Assembly (NCBI RefSeq): GCF_023015865.1 | Contig: NZ_JALKBC010000012.1 | Location: 62,001 to 126,000, forward strand | Reading direction: 5' to 3' | Source of the DNA: Arenibacter sp. F26102 | Lineage (GTDB): Bacteria > Bacteroidota > Bacteroidia > Flavobacteriales > Flavobacteriaceae | Length of the DNA: 64,000 nucleotides | Part shown: positions 36,924 to 46,420 of the stretch, piece by piece | Position numbering within the stretch: position 1 is the stretch's first letter | How the letters are laid out: every line of letters starts with the position of its first letter | Position numbers and translations under genes: made by a program | The notes under the pieces: generated by a model | Seen by the model: only the letters and a program-made list of their open reading frames with translations | Database searches by the model: none | Told to the model about the DNA's origin: nothing

Positions 36924-38204
36924 CTATTCTTCAGACCTATCCGAAAGTGCATCAAATTTTGCTTTCATCGTAGGATTGCCGTGGGTCAATTTTTTTATGG
37001 TTAGATCATCCGCTTTATTATTCGCCAGGCGGAGGTTGTTCTCCGATGATAACAGTGCGTCTTTTGTTTTTTGAAGATGACTAATTGTTTTGTCTATTTC
37101 ATCAATGGCAGTTTTGAATTTGCGACTTGCCAAATCGTAGTTATAGGCAAAACCTTTTCTAAAGGCATCAATCTTTTCTTCAAAATTGGTAATATCCACA
37201 TTTTGATTTCTCATCAAATTTAATTCTGCTTTGTACTTCAAGGAATTCATTGCTGCATTACGCAGTAGTGTTATTATTGGTATGAAGAATTGAGGCCGTA
37301 CTACATACATTTTTTCAAATCTATGTGAAACATCAACTATTCCGGTATTATAAAATTCATTTTCCGATTCCAGGAGCGATACTAAAACGGCATATTCGCA
37401 ATTCTTATCTTTACGATCCTTGTCAAGTTTAGCAAAGAAATCCTCATTTCTTTTTTTTGTCGCGGTTTCATCATTTTCATTTTTCATTTCGAACATAATG
37501 GAAATGATTTCATTACCGGCATCATCAGTTTCTCTATAGATAAAATCGCCCTTATTACCACTTTTAGAATCATTGTCTTTTTCAAAGTAGGCGTTTTGAA
37601 AAGCGGTTGCTCTAAGTTTGTTGAATTCCGTTTCACAATGTTGTTCCAAAGTTTCGCCAACCATTTTCGTAGAAAGTTTCTGTTTAAAGTCTTTTAAACG
37701 AGCAATTTCATCGTCTTTCATTTTGATGGTTTCATCCTTTGCGATAAGTCTGTTGCTAAACTGTTCCTTAATCGACTTTTCAAGTAACTGTGTCTCGGTT
37801 TCTTTAATCTTCAAATTATTAGCAAGATTGTCACGTTCTTTTTCAATGATTTTAACCGCCTCTGAGACCGACAGTTTTTTATCCATTTCCGCATTTTGGA
37901 TTCTGGATTTCATTTCAGCGATTTCCGCTTCTTTTTTTGCCAACTTATCAGCTAAATCGGCATCACTGTTAGCTTTTAGTAGCGTTAGCTCATTGTTTTT
38001 TTTGGCAAGCTGTTCTTGTAATGCGTTTCTAATGTTAGCCTCTGCAAGCTTAACGGCACTTTCCTTTTCCTTCTCTGCAAGAGCCAGACGATTATTTAGT
38101 TCTTCTTCAAATTGATGGTCTCTAACTTGTTTAAGAATATCAGCAAAACCAGCCTCATCCACTTTAAAAGCCTTTTTACAATTTGGACAAATAATTTCGT
38201 TCAT
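36924..38204 (-). CDS. DUF2130 coiled-coil protein
   Basis: A 426-residue cytoplasmic protein. The N-terminus has a zinc-ribbon-like CPNCKKAF. Residues 30-190 form a long charged coiled coil (many [20 protein letters not shown]-like heptads). The DUF2130 core follows ([52 protein letters not shown]), which has the E-x-K pattern of PD-(D/E)XK nucleases. This family is found in many bacteria and sometimes near defence genes; no function is established to my knowledge. It heads the left edge of the minus-strand island. Confidence 0.85.
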   Translation of the reverse strand: MNEIICPNCKKAFKVDEAGFADILKQVRDHQFEEELNNRLALAEKEKESAVKLAEANIRNALQEQLAKKNNELTLLKANSDADLADKLAKKEAEIAEMKSRIQNAEMDKKLSVSEAVKIIEKERDNLANNLKIKETETQLLEKSIKEQFSNRLIAKDETIKMKDDEIARLKDFKQKLSTKMVGETLEQHCETEFNKLRATAFQNAYFEKDNDSKSGNKGDFIYRETDDAGNEIISIMFEMKNENDETATKKRNEDFFAKLDKDRKDKNCEYAVLVSLLESENEFYNTGIVDVSHRFEKMYVVRPQFFIPIITLLRNAAMNSLKYKAELNLMRNQNVDITNFEEKIDAFRKGFAYNYDLASRKFKTAIDEIDKTISHLQKTKDALLSSENNLRLANNKADDLTIKKLTHGNPTMKAKFDALSDRSEE

Positions 38205-38207
38205 GTT

Positions 38208-38282
38208 CTATCTTTTTTTAATGCACCACGTTTCCTGTAAGGCGTCGTAGCTATTCCGCAGGGCAACAATGTTCTCATACAT
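38208..38282 (-). CDS. Possible 24-residue leader ORF before the DUF2130 gene
   Basis: An ATG frame on the minus strand encodes 24 residues starting MYENIVALRNSYDALQETW and ends three bp before the DUF2130 start codon. The stretch is noticeably richer in G+C than the surroundings. It could be a leader peptide, a small partner protein or a fragment of a lost gene. No motif seen. Confidence 0.25.
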   Translation of the reverse strand: MYENIVALRNSYDALQETWCIKKR

Positions 38283-38409
38283 AATGTTACCGCACGGTCA
38301 TTTTCTTTCATTAATGACTGTCAGTGTTGGCAAAGACATACTCATTTACAATTTTAGGTTTCGTTTTGGCTTGTGTGAATTGCAAAAGTATATTCCTTTT
38401 AGGGCTGGG

Positions 38410-41400
38410 TTAATTAATGATTTCTAATATTCGAACATAATTATCCAATCCTCCAATTTTTACAGTATCTCCAACAGATTTTCCTTTTAAGGCAATGCCT
38501 AAAGGTGTTTTAATATTTATTTTCTGAATTCCATTGGACTTTTCAAGTTTTGAAACAGTTTGTTCCACTAAATGAACTGTCAAATCCTTATCATTATTTA
38601 AATATTTTACTTTCACTTTACTATTAACAGTAATGGTTTCTTTAAATAATTCTGTTTGAATTTCCTCTTTTTTACTTAAAGCTTCTATTGATTCTTTTAA
38701 ATTCGTACGAAGGTTTGGGGAAACTTTTGAAAGTTCATTTTCAATTATCGTTATATTATCTGTAAATGCTAATCCTGTTTTGGATTTATCCTCAAAAATT
38801 GAAGGACTGCCATTTTCAATACTCTTAATGAACTCAACTAATTTTTTTGTTTCTTTTTGAGGGTTTCGCCACCAATTTGTGCTCCATATTCTGTGAAATA
38901 TAAAACCATGTCCTTCAAGAATTTTTTGCCTGTGCCTATCATGTAAATATGCTTCTTGACTTGAATGATAAGCAGCACCATCGCATTCAATGGCAATTTT
39001 CGGAAGTCCAATATGTTTCGTGTCATAAACCATATCAATCCTAAAACCTGCAAATTGAAGTTGGGGAATAATATTTGTTTCGTCAAAATGTTCGGTTAAT
39101 GCTTCATAAACTTCTTCCTCAAATGGCGATTCGAGGTCTTCGTTTAAATTGTCAATTGAAGTGCTTTTTGCAGAATTTTCAGCAAGAGTATTCAAGACTG
39201 AAATTCTTGCATCATTATCACCATCACTAACAGCTTTTGAATAAGCTAAATATGCATACAAAGCACCTCTTCTATTATTTGAACCTTCACTTAATAAATG
39301 CTCTTTATAGTTTAAAAAAACGTCCTCGGGAATAGAAGTACAAACATATACTTTGTATTTGGCTCTTGTAACAATAACATTTAAAAGTTTATACCCTTTT
39401 TGATGATTAATTGAACCAAAGCGTTGGGCAAATTTCCCTTCTTTATTGATGCCATAAGTTGTTGAAAGAATTATCACATCTCTTTCGTCTCCTTGTATGT
39501 TTTCTAAATTTTTGACAAAAAATCCGTTTTCTTCGAGCTCTATAATTTTATCGTTAAAGTCCCTATGTTTTTCAAATTTTCTTCTTTCATTGATCTTTCC
39601 AAGAATTAGGTTTCGTTGATTGATGTTAAAAGTTGCAACCCCAACTGTTGGATATTTTCCGTTTGGAAGCCTTGAAATGTTGTTATCGATAATTGAAAGA
39701 ATGGTTTCAGCCTCTGCATCATTGGAATTATCCGAATATGTTCCATTTACGGGAACATAATTTATTGGTACATATTCAAAACTGTTTGGAAGTGGTTTTA
39801 ACCGTTGATTATAAAAAGCATAATTTGAGTAATCGATAAGATAAGGATGTCTTGAGCGGTAATGAAAATCTAAATGTTTTTTCTCAAAACCTAATTCAGA
39901 TGCAAAATCAAGCAATGATTCACAATCTGAAAGAGAATTACTTATATCGTTTTTAATCTTATCTATTTCATCTTCAAATTCATCCTCATCATCAATTACT
40001 CCATCAAATATTTTGCTGAAATAATTTGAGGGTGGCATTTGGTGTTCGTCTCCTGCAATTATAATTTGTTTCCCTTTTAGAAGTGCTGGTAAATTGTCTT
40101 CTAATTTCAATTGACTTGCTTCATCAAACATGACTATATCGAAATATTGATTTTGCCCTTTAAAGAGGTTGCTTGCGACGTCTGGAGTTGTTAGAATAAT
40201 GGGAAAGAAAGTAGTGAATAAATCCATATCCAACTTTACAATTTCTCGTAAGGATAATCTTTTATGGCGCTTTCCAGCTCGTTTGTTGTACAGATTTTCA
40301 ACAGCTAAATTTGGATGTTTATTATCAAATTCTCTAGTTGCATCTATTTGTTTTGAAAACCAATACTCTCTAATGTATTTAATCTGTTCTTTTTCGAGTT
40401 CGGACAAAGATTTTCCCAATTCAATATGATCGTTGTCATTTGTTGGTAAATCTATATTTGCAGAATTTACAAGCATAGAATTAAGGTAGAAAATCAAAAA
40501 TGTTTTCCTCCAATTTGTTTTTTCCTTTAATTGGTCAATGATTGATTTATGCTCGGCAGATAATAAATTGTAAAATTGAAACCACTTAAACTCAATAGAA
40601 AAAAGGTCATTTTCGTTTGCAAAAAAGCATTCTTTTGAATCAATTAAAGTCTGGATTTGAGAACTTAATGTATTGTGTAAATTGCCATTTAATTGATTAT
40701 TTGTCCAATTTTGTTCTTTTATTTTAGTCTTTAGGCTTGTAAAGCTTGCTTTTATCGTTTGTAGGAGTTCTGTGTCAAATTCCTTTTGAGTAGATTCAAG
40801 TAAATTAAGAAATTTGTATTCATTCTGTATTTTCGATTGAAATTCATTTTCTATTCTCTCAATAATTAACTTATACTTTTTTAGAATATTTTGATTCTCT
40901 TTGATTGAAATAGAAAAATTAATATTTTCAAAGTCCTTACTATTGTTTATTCTTGATGAATAATCTTTAAAAAGGGAACTTAATAATTTTTGGTCATTAA
41001 GTGTAGTCTTCTTTTCTTTTGAGAAGATGGAAAAGGTTTTGAATAATAAGCTATTTGTTTTTTCCTGATTTAAAAACTCATTGTTTGTTTCGTGTTTTTT
41101 TAGAAGGTTTTGGATAGAAGTCTCAATATCACAGATTGCGGTTTTTTGCAAGTTAAATTGCGCATTTCTTATTTTGTAATATTCTAATTCATAACGTGAT
41201 ATGTTATCTAATAATGACTTTAATTCCTTTTTATAGATTGAATAATCTTCTTCGATCTGCTGTTCTATAATAAATGGATTGTCTCCAACTAATTTTGTAG
41301 AGTTTATAAATGAAAGTTTTAAATGAGGTTTATATTCATCATATAAATTCTGTCCTTTCCGAATTAGTTCAAGTAATTGATTGAGTTCTGCTGATTCATA

Positions 41401-42792
41401 ACTGAAAGAATCTTTCGGTAAATCAAGATTGTATTCTTCAGAATTGTCTTTTAATTCAGATAATAGAGTCCCGACAATATGAGTCCAATTTTTATTGCCG
41501 ACTAAATTTTCACCTAATTTTTTATGTCGCTTATTTATTGAATCAATTAAAGTTTTTGATTTTTCAATAATGTTATCTAAAGATTCTTTAGAATGAGTGT
41601 ATCTATATCTGCGATATGAAGAATTATCTACTCTATCTCGAACGGAATCAACGGCCAATCTTCTGTCTTTAACAATGTCTTTTAAAAGAACGCATTGATA
41701 ATTAAGACCTTTATCATTTAGTGCATTATAAAGAACCTCTAAAGCCGTACGCTTTTCGCAAACCACAATTGTCTTTTTTTGATTTTCTAAAGCGTTTACT
41801 AAAATGGCTGTAAGGGATTGACTTTTTCCTGTTCCCGGAGGTCCTTGTATTAAAATGTTTCGAGAAGCTTTTAACGCATGTAGAATTCCTTGTTGTGAAG
41901 GGTCTGTTTCAACGGATGAAATTGGCTGAAATGAGTGTTCTTCCATATCCTCAAGGTCAATGGTAGCTCCTTTAAGTTCAAGTAAATTACCATAATCGTG
42001 TATTATGTTTTGTTTTTGAACTTCAAATATTGAAAAAAGCCCTCCAAAATCAATAAATGAATTATTAGATGTTAATGGTAGTTTTTCGTAATGGTTTTTT
42101 TCAGGAATGGATTTTATTTCATCAAGTTTTTTCTCAAATGTTTCGCGTAAATCGTTTGGAGTTGAACTATTTATTGATTCTATGATATTTACACATATAT
42201 CTAAAAGTTCGGCTCTGTCGATTATTCCATCATCCAAATGTTCAGTAGAAATTTGATCAATCTCAATTTTTGAATCATTTTGTAAATGATTTATAAGAAC
42301 TTCATTTATGTAGATTGGATCATCCTCGTTTCGAAGTATTTCCCAAGTATTGAATTCTTTGGTTCTTCTAATTCGTAATGACCAGATTAAAATAGGAGCA
42401 ACAGTTAGTTTGTTATCTGATTGATCTCGTCTTACAAGTATTGGAAATCCAAAGCCAAATGTATTTATTCCTTTTTCAGATTCTATTGCATCGGTTTGAT
42501 TAATTAAATTTTCAAAAGACTTGGTGATTTTGACAAGTTGTGTTTGGTCTTCCTCAAAAAGCGAGTTAAGGTCCGGAACATTATCTTTCCAACTAATTTT
42601 GAACTTTAGAGGTAATTCCGTTAATAAAGAATTGATGAAGTTCTTAGGAAGATTTTCGTCTATATGAGATAATCTTGTTAAGTCAAATTTATATCTTGAA
42701 CGAGCTGGAATTGCATTTAAATGGACACCTCTTCGACTACCAACTTTAAGTCGGTTTTGTAATTCAATCAGTAGCTTTTCGGTAATCTCCAT
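38410..42792 (-). CDS. SF1 helicase fused to Vsr/MTES_1575-like nuclease and GreA/GreB C-terminal-like domain
   Basis: A 1460-residue protein with three recognisable parts. (1) A UPF1/Dna2-type superfamily 1 helicase: Walker A ILIQGPPGTGKSQSLTAI near residue 315, Walker B DIVMFDEASQLKLED near 885, HYRSRHPYLIDYS, and TRAKYKVYVCTS near the motif VI region; a long coiled-coil insertion (about 430-780) separates the motor halves. (2) Near 1200-1340 a PD-(D/E)XK nuclease of the Vsr/MTES_1575 type: PFEEEVYEAL, IAIECDGAAYH (Asp in ECDG) and RIWSTNWWRNP. (3) At the C-terminus (about 1385-1458) a domain with TPLGIALKGKSVGDTVKIGG, the signature of the FKBP-like GreA/GreB C-terminal domain. Helicase-Vsr fusions include the Hhe phage-defence protein. 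A GreA-type tail suggests contact with RNA polymerase or nucleic acid. Immediate neighbours are Hachiman, DUF4236 and DUF2130. Confidence 0.85.
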   Translation of the reverse strand: MEITEKLLIELQNRLKVGSRRGVHLNAIPARSRYKFDLTRLSHIDENLPKNFINSLLTELPLKFKISWKDNVPDLNSLFEEDQTQLVKITKSFENLINQTDAIESEKGINTFGFGFPILVRRDQSDNKLTVAPILIWSLRIRRTKEFNTWEILRNEDDPIYINEVLINHLQNDSKIEIDQISTEHLDDGIIDRAELLDICVNIIESINSSTPNDLRETFEKKLDEIKSIPEKNHYEKLPLTSNNSFIDFGGLFSIFEVQKQNIIHDYGNLLELKGATIDLEDMEEHSFQPISSVETDPSQQGILHALKASRNILIQGPPGTGKSQSLTAILVNALENQKKTIVVCEKRTALEVLYNALNDKGLNYQCVLLKDIVKDRRLAVDSVRDRVDNSSYRRYRYTHSKESLDNIIEKSKTLIDSINKRHKKLGENLVGNKNWTHIVGTLLSELKDNSEEYNLDLPKDSFSYESAELNQLLELIRKGQNLYDEYKPHLKLSFINSTKLVGDNPFIIEQQIEEDYSIYKKELKSLLDNISRYELEYYKIRNAQFNLQKTAICDIETSIQNLLKKHETNNEFLNQEKTNSLLFKTFSIFSKEKKTTLNDQKLLSSLFKDYSSRINNSKDFENINFSISIKENQNILKKYKLIIERIENEFQSKIQNEYKFLNLLESTQKEFDTELLQTIKASFTSLKTKIKEQNWTNNQLNGNLHNTLSSQIQTLIDSKECFFANENDLFSIEFKWFQFYNLLSAEHKSIIDQLKEKTNWRKTFLIFYLNSMLVNSANIDLPTNDNDHIELGKSLSELEKEQIKYIREYWFSKQIDATREFDNKHPNLAVENLYNKRAGKRHKRLSLREIVKLDMDLFTTFFPIILTTPDVASNLFKGQNQYFDIVMFDEASQLKLEDNLPALLKGKQIIIAGDEHQMPPSNYFSKIFDGVIDDEDEFEDEIDKIKNDISNSLSDCESLLDFASELGFEKKHLDFHYRSRHPYLIDYSNYAFYNQRLKPLPNSFEYVPINYVPVNGTYSDNSNDAEAETILSIIDNNISRLPNGKYPTVGVATFNINQRNLILGKINERRKFEKHRDFNDKIIELEENGFFVKNLENIQGDERDVIILSTTYGINKEGKFAQRFGSINHQKGYKLLNVIVTRAKYKVYVCTSIPEDVFLNYKEHLLSEGSNNRRGALYAYLAYSKAVSDGDNDARISVLNTLAENSAKSTSIDNLNEDLESPFEEEVYEALTEHFDETNIIPQLQFAGFRIDMVYDTKHIGLPKIAIECDGAAYHSSQEAYLHDRHRQKILEGHGFIFHRIWSTNWWRNPQKETKKLVEFIKSIENGSPSIFEDKSKTGLAFTDNITIIENELSKVSPNLRTNLKESIEALSKKEEIQTELFKETITVNSKVKVKYLNNDKDLTVHLVEQTVSKLEKSNGIQKINIKTPLGIALKGKSVGDTVKIGGLDNYVRILEIIN

Positions 42793-43061
42793 ATTTTTTG
42801 GTTGATTTTAGGTCAATTAAAATAAGCTCTCATTTTTAATTTTATTTGCGGCTTTCCGCATTTTTGATCGAGCTTAGAAAATAAGCCAAATATGCGGTTT
42901 GTGTGGTTGGCTTTTTAAGCATAGCATACAACGTGTTTGTATAAGATTAATTGCGTAGTTTAAGCAACAAATTTAGCCAACAAACCACATAGAAAATGCG
43001 AGGATTTTCGTTAATAGGTTTGTACTATTAATTAATTTTATACAGTGTTTACTCCAGAAAT
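42793..43061. other. Structured spacer between helicase-nuclease and DUF4236 genes
   Basis: An AT-rich 269-bp spacer containing short inverted repeats: TGCGG near 42848-42856 and again near 42890, ATACAACGTGTTTGTAT near 42926-42942, and GTGGTTGGCT against AGCCAACAAACCAC. Its style (CAACG/TTGTA and CCAAC/GTTGG boxes) resembles the other spacers of the island. No coding frame seen. Confidence 0.5.
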
Positions 43062-44171
43062 TCATTTAACATATTGATTGTATTTGTCAGCAAACTCCTC
43101 AGAGTATTCCGCATTACTAAATAAAAAAACCTCAAAAACTCCAGTGTTGCTCTTGAAAGTCAATTCTCCATATCGTGCTATGGGAATTTTATAATTATCT
43201 TTAAATCTTCTGTCAGGTGTTCCGTCTTTGTTTACTTTTGCCCAAGTTTCTCCGACGATTTTACTGTCTTTAGGTATTTTTTCAGTTTCGAGAAAATTCA
43301 TAGATTCATATGTTATATCTAAATTATCAATTTCTATAAGTCCGAAATTTTCCTTATTATTAAATAGTGCAGCAAAACCTGGATATATGTAAATATTGCT
43401 GCCATTTTGATTTTGAAAGCACATAGCCTCATAAATAGAATTTAAAAATGGTATTTTCTGGTAACTTATTTTTGTAGGCTTACGTTCAATGCTTCTGTTG
43501 GCAGAAGACCGATTGTCCTCATTTGGAATTGCGCTTGTCATATCCCATATAATAGAAGACTTTAATAAATTATCAAATGCAAGTTTTAGTTTCAAATACT
43601 TTTCATCGAGGACTCTATCCATATGAATTTCTATATCAATATGGCATTCTTTAACTTGTTTTTTTAAATTACCTAAATATTCCTTTTTCTCTAGATAATC
43701 GTTATCAAACCATTTTATTAAAAATCCAATTAAAAATACTTTTGATATTATTCTTAAAGTATTTGAATTTTTCACCTTACTTTCAAGTTGTAAAATTTCT
43801 TTTTTAATTGCAACCATTTCTTTATTTGCTGCAACTAATGTTTCTTTTAATTCTACTAAACCTTGTGTAGTAACTTCTGAAGCATTTTTACTTTTGATTT
43901 CGCCTCTTAAATTATCTGGAAGGAAATAATTTTCAGTTTGTGGAGATTCGTTTAAGGGTTTTTCAGGAGTTGAATTGTTGGAATTCCAATTCGTAATATT
44001 TTTTCTGTCATAAATTCCTGTTCCAGGAATTCCGGTGTTTAAATAAGCTCCATCTTTATTTAGGTTAACATTAAATCCATTTATTCCTAAAGTGGTACTT
44101 ATTCCACTGGCACTAAAGTTTACATAAAACCCCGGAAATAGTTTTTGTCTTCTTCTAAATTTTAATCCCAT
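43062..44171 (-). CDS. DUF4236 protein with membrane segment
   Basis: A 369-residue protein. Residues 1-55 are a textbook DUF4236 domain (GLKFRRRQKLFPGFYVNFSA, SGISTTLGINGFNVNLNKDG and GIPGTGIYDRKN). A coiled coil (about 95-140) leads to a short hydrophobic stretch (LRIISKVFLIGFLIKWF, near 145-160) and a C-terminal mixed alpha/beta region of about 170 residues (FAALFNNKENFGLIEIDNLD, DSKIVGETWAKVNKDG). The function of the family is not established; it recurs in variable genomic regions. Minus strand, in line with hamAB, separated by a structured spacer. Confidence 0.85.
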   Translation of the reverse strand: MGLKFRRRQKLFPGFYVNFSASGISTTLGINGFNVNLNKDGAYLNTGIPGTGIYDRKNITNWNSNNSTPEKPLNESPQTENYFLPDNLRGEIKSKNASEVTTQGLVELKETLVAANKEMVAIKKEILQLESKVKNSNTLRIISKVFLIGFLIKWFDNDYLEKKEYLGNLKKQVKECHIDIEIHMDRVLDEKYLKLKLAFDNLLKSSIIWDMTSAIPNEDNRSSANRSIERKPTKISYQKIPFLNSIYEAMCFQNQNGSNIYIYPGFAALFNNKENFGLIEIDNLDITYESMNFLETEKIPKDSKIVGETWAKVNKDGTPDRRFKDNYKIPIARYGELTFKSNTGVFEVFLFSNAEYSEEFADKYNQYVK

Positions 44172-44323
44172 AATTTTTTGTTATATTGGTGCTAAAGGTC
44201 TTGTATATGAAAAGTAGCAGATTTTTAAGCACTAATTTTTCGGTTTATAACTGACCTTATTTTTATTATTTATCTTTTGTTTAAGCACCAAAACCGCTAT
44301 TTTTTATATACGTTGTTGGGCGT
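44172..44323. repeat. Structured spacer and left inverted repeat of the Hachiman locus
   Basis: Bases 44201-44218 and 44296-44313 are inverted copies (14 of 18 paired), giving a hairpin with an AT-rich interior. Bases 44313-44323 (TTGTTGGGCGT) are the exact inverted complement of 47360-47370 on the other side of hamAB. The last codons of hamB (NAQQRI, stop at 44304) lie within this structure. Confidence 0.65.
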
Positions 44324-46418
44324 TCGTTATTTTTATTCCGTCAAAGAAATAGTTCAAAATATACTTATCAAACTCATCTAAATTATTTGTCCTTTCGATA
44401 GTCATTTCTTTACCAATTTCATTAAGTTGTTCAACTACACTATGAATTGTCAATTCGTTATTATAAAAATCAATAACATTAGATTCGTGTAATTTTTTTG
44501 ATATCATTCGCGGTAAACCATATTCCTCTAATTGAAACACAACCTTTGGAAGAAAAGCGTGAGAACACCGCTTTATGAATTTTGAAATATCATATTGTTT
44601 GTCCTTTAAGATTCTTTTTTGCAAGGTGTTTAAGTCATTTAATAAGGCTGAAAATTTATATGTTACGTTTCTTTCCAAAAGGAAGAATTTATCAATACCT
44701 ACGTCATAATCTTCAAGTTCTTTCAATAATTCAGGAATAGATTTACGCCAATTATATGCCATTATCTTAATGAATTCAACGAATATTTTATAGCCTGTAT
44801 CCCAATTTCCTGGTTGTAATTTTATAACTTTATACAACAGTCTATCCCAATTTTCAGGTTTAAATTCATTCAAATAATATAATCCATTCCATTCATCAGG
44901 ATTTGTTGTTAAGTCAATAGCAATTGTCTTGATTAATTCAGAATTGCTTGATTGAAATGCAGATTCTGCCTTTAGGTCCTCATATACTTGAACGCCTATA
45001 AGTTCACCCATTTCATCATTATAGATTTTCAATTTTGCAACTTGTTCTTTAGTTAGCAATCCTTCGTATTTCGTGTCGTCTAAATCTCCTAATATTTCAT
45101 CCGGGAATGGAATATCTAATTGTGTTTGACCTTCAATTGGCGGTTGTTCTAAAATGTAGATTTTGCCAATAAAGTGTTTAAACATTCTTCCACCTCTACC
45201 AATAATATTTTTGTAAGTGAAGTCATCTAGTTTTGCACTTCCTTTTCTATTACGCCATATTATTACATTTTCTGCTGATGTATTAACACCTTCTATAATT
45301 GAGGATGTTGAAATCAAATTCCGAATACCTGTTTCTTCTTCAAATAGTTTTACTTGAATTTGACTTAATGAACGATGCAATCTGCCATTGTGAACGCCTA
45401 TTTCACGACTAATTAACTTTGTTAAACTCCAATTGACATCGTAGTTTTTAGAAAGCCAATCTGCAAACATTTCAAGCAGTTCATTTTTTACAGGTTCGTA
45501 TGTATCTAGAAAAAGATAAGTTAAACTATCAATATTTGAATATGTTCCTGCATAAATCAAAGATTTCCCTCTGTTTTCAGATAAAATTTCTAATAGTTTT
45601 TCGCTCTTCTCTTCGTTGTTGTTAATTTGATTATATAATTCGTGTTTTTCTAAAAAGACTGTATTAAAATCAAGCCTGATAAATTCCATATCTTTAGTAA
45701 ATGGATTACTATCTATAGACGTGATATTTGGGGCGAGATAATACTTTTGATTAGATTTCGCTCCGAGTCTTATCATTGCCCTGATTAAGCTTGGTGACCT
45801 TTCTTTATCAAATTTGCTACTAGCTTTATAGAATTCATCAACAATCATTATATCAAATGATTCTACAATATTGATGTAATTCATTGCTCTTTCTTGCGGA
45901 AATATAAAGATGTTTTTAGCAGACAATTCAACATCAGAGGTAGTTATGATTTTATATTCGTGTGCGAATTTTTTATAGAGCCTTCTTCTAGTTTCATCTG
46001 TTAGAGCTAATGTTGGTACAATAATTAATACGTTGTTAGGCTTTTTGATTTTGATATAAGCATCAATCACAAAGCTTTTACCAAAGCTTGTTGGTGCACT
46101 AACCGCAATATTCCTGCCCTCTAAAAGACTTTTAAGTAAAAATGATTGTTCTCTATGAAGTGTTAGCGGTTTTTCTTCACCAACGTCCACTTTAAAAGCA
46201 TTATAAATAAATCGTTCTTCCCAATTAGACGTTTCGGGTTCTAGATAAGGGAAAAGTCCTGTTTCCCTGATTAAATGATTAACCAATGGATTGTAAGCTA
46301 ATTCATTAGTATTGTGGTAGTCCAACAACTTAATGAGTTCTTGTCTAGCTTCATTTTCTTGTTTACCTATCAGAAGCTCGTTAATTATATGGCATTGGTC
46401 AAAAACTTGTTCTTGCAT
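44304..46418 (-). CDS. hamB: Hachiman defence helicase HamB
   Basis: A 704-residue superfamily 2 helicase. Walker A lies at residues 107-115 (SAPTSFGKS), Walker B/DExH-type box at 192-197 (IVDEFY), motif IV/V region at SKSLIYAGTY-like GKSLIYAGTYSN, and motif V/VI at NLISTSSIIEGVNTSAENVI and IIGRGGRMFKHF. HamB is the sensor of the Hachiman anti-phage system: it binds DNA, unwinds or tracks on damaged DNA and releases the HamA nuclease. It starts two bp after the hamA stop codon, so the genes are translationally coupled. The last six residues come from the flanking inverted repeat, so the native C-terminus may have been trimmed or exchanged. Confidence 0.92.
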   Translation of the reverse strand: MQEQVFDQCHIINELLIGKQENEARQELIKLLDYHNTNELAYNPLVNHLIRETGLFPYLEPETSNWEERFIYNAFKVDVGEEKPLTLHREQSFLLKSLLEGRNIAVSAPTSFGKSFVIDAYIKIKKPNNVLIIVPTLALTDETRRRLYKKFAHEYKIITTSDVELSAKNIFIFPQERAMNYINIVESFDIMIVDEFYKASSKFDKERSPSLIRAMIRLGAKSNQKYYLAPNITSIDSNPFTKDMEFIRLDFNTVFLEKHELYNQINNNEEKSEKLLEILSENRGKSLIYAGTYSNIDSLTYLFLDTYEPVKNELLEMFADWLSKNYDVNWSLTKLISREIGVHNGRLHRSLSQIQVKLFEEETGIRNLISTSSIIEGVNTSAENVIIWRNRKGSAKLDDFTYKNIIGRGGRMFKHFIGKIYILEQPPIEGQTQLDIPFPDEILGDLDDTKYEGLLTKEQVAKLKIYNDEMGELIGVQVYEDLKAESAFQSSNSELIKTIAIDLTTNPDEWNGLYYLNEFKPENWDRLLYKVIKLQPGNWDTGYKIFVEFIKIMAYNWRKSIPELLKELEDYDVGIDKFFLLERNVTYKFSALLNDLNTLQKRILKDKQYDISKFIKRCSHAFLPKVVFQLEEYGLPRMISKKLHESNVIDFYNNELTIHSVVEQLNEIGKEMTIERTNNLDEFDKYILNYFFDGIKITNAQQRI

Positions 46419-46420
46419 AT

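Noticed and set aside
37618-38115. 165-codon plus-strand frame rich in Ser, Leu and Phe
   Set aside because: It is the antisense of the DUF2130 coiled coil; Lys/Glu-rich heptads read backwards give Ser/Phe/Leu-rich frames.
38410-42792. Calling this protein a Mokosh or canonical Hhe system
   Set aside because: No kinase or PLD domain was seen (Mokosh), and DUF4011/DUF3320 could not be recognised by eye (Hhe); only the helicase-Vsr likeness is claimed.
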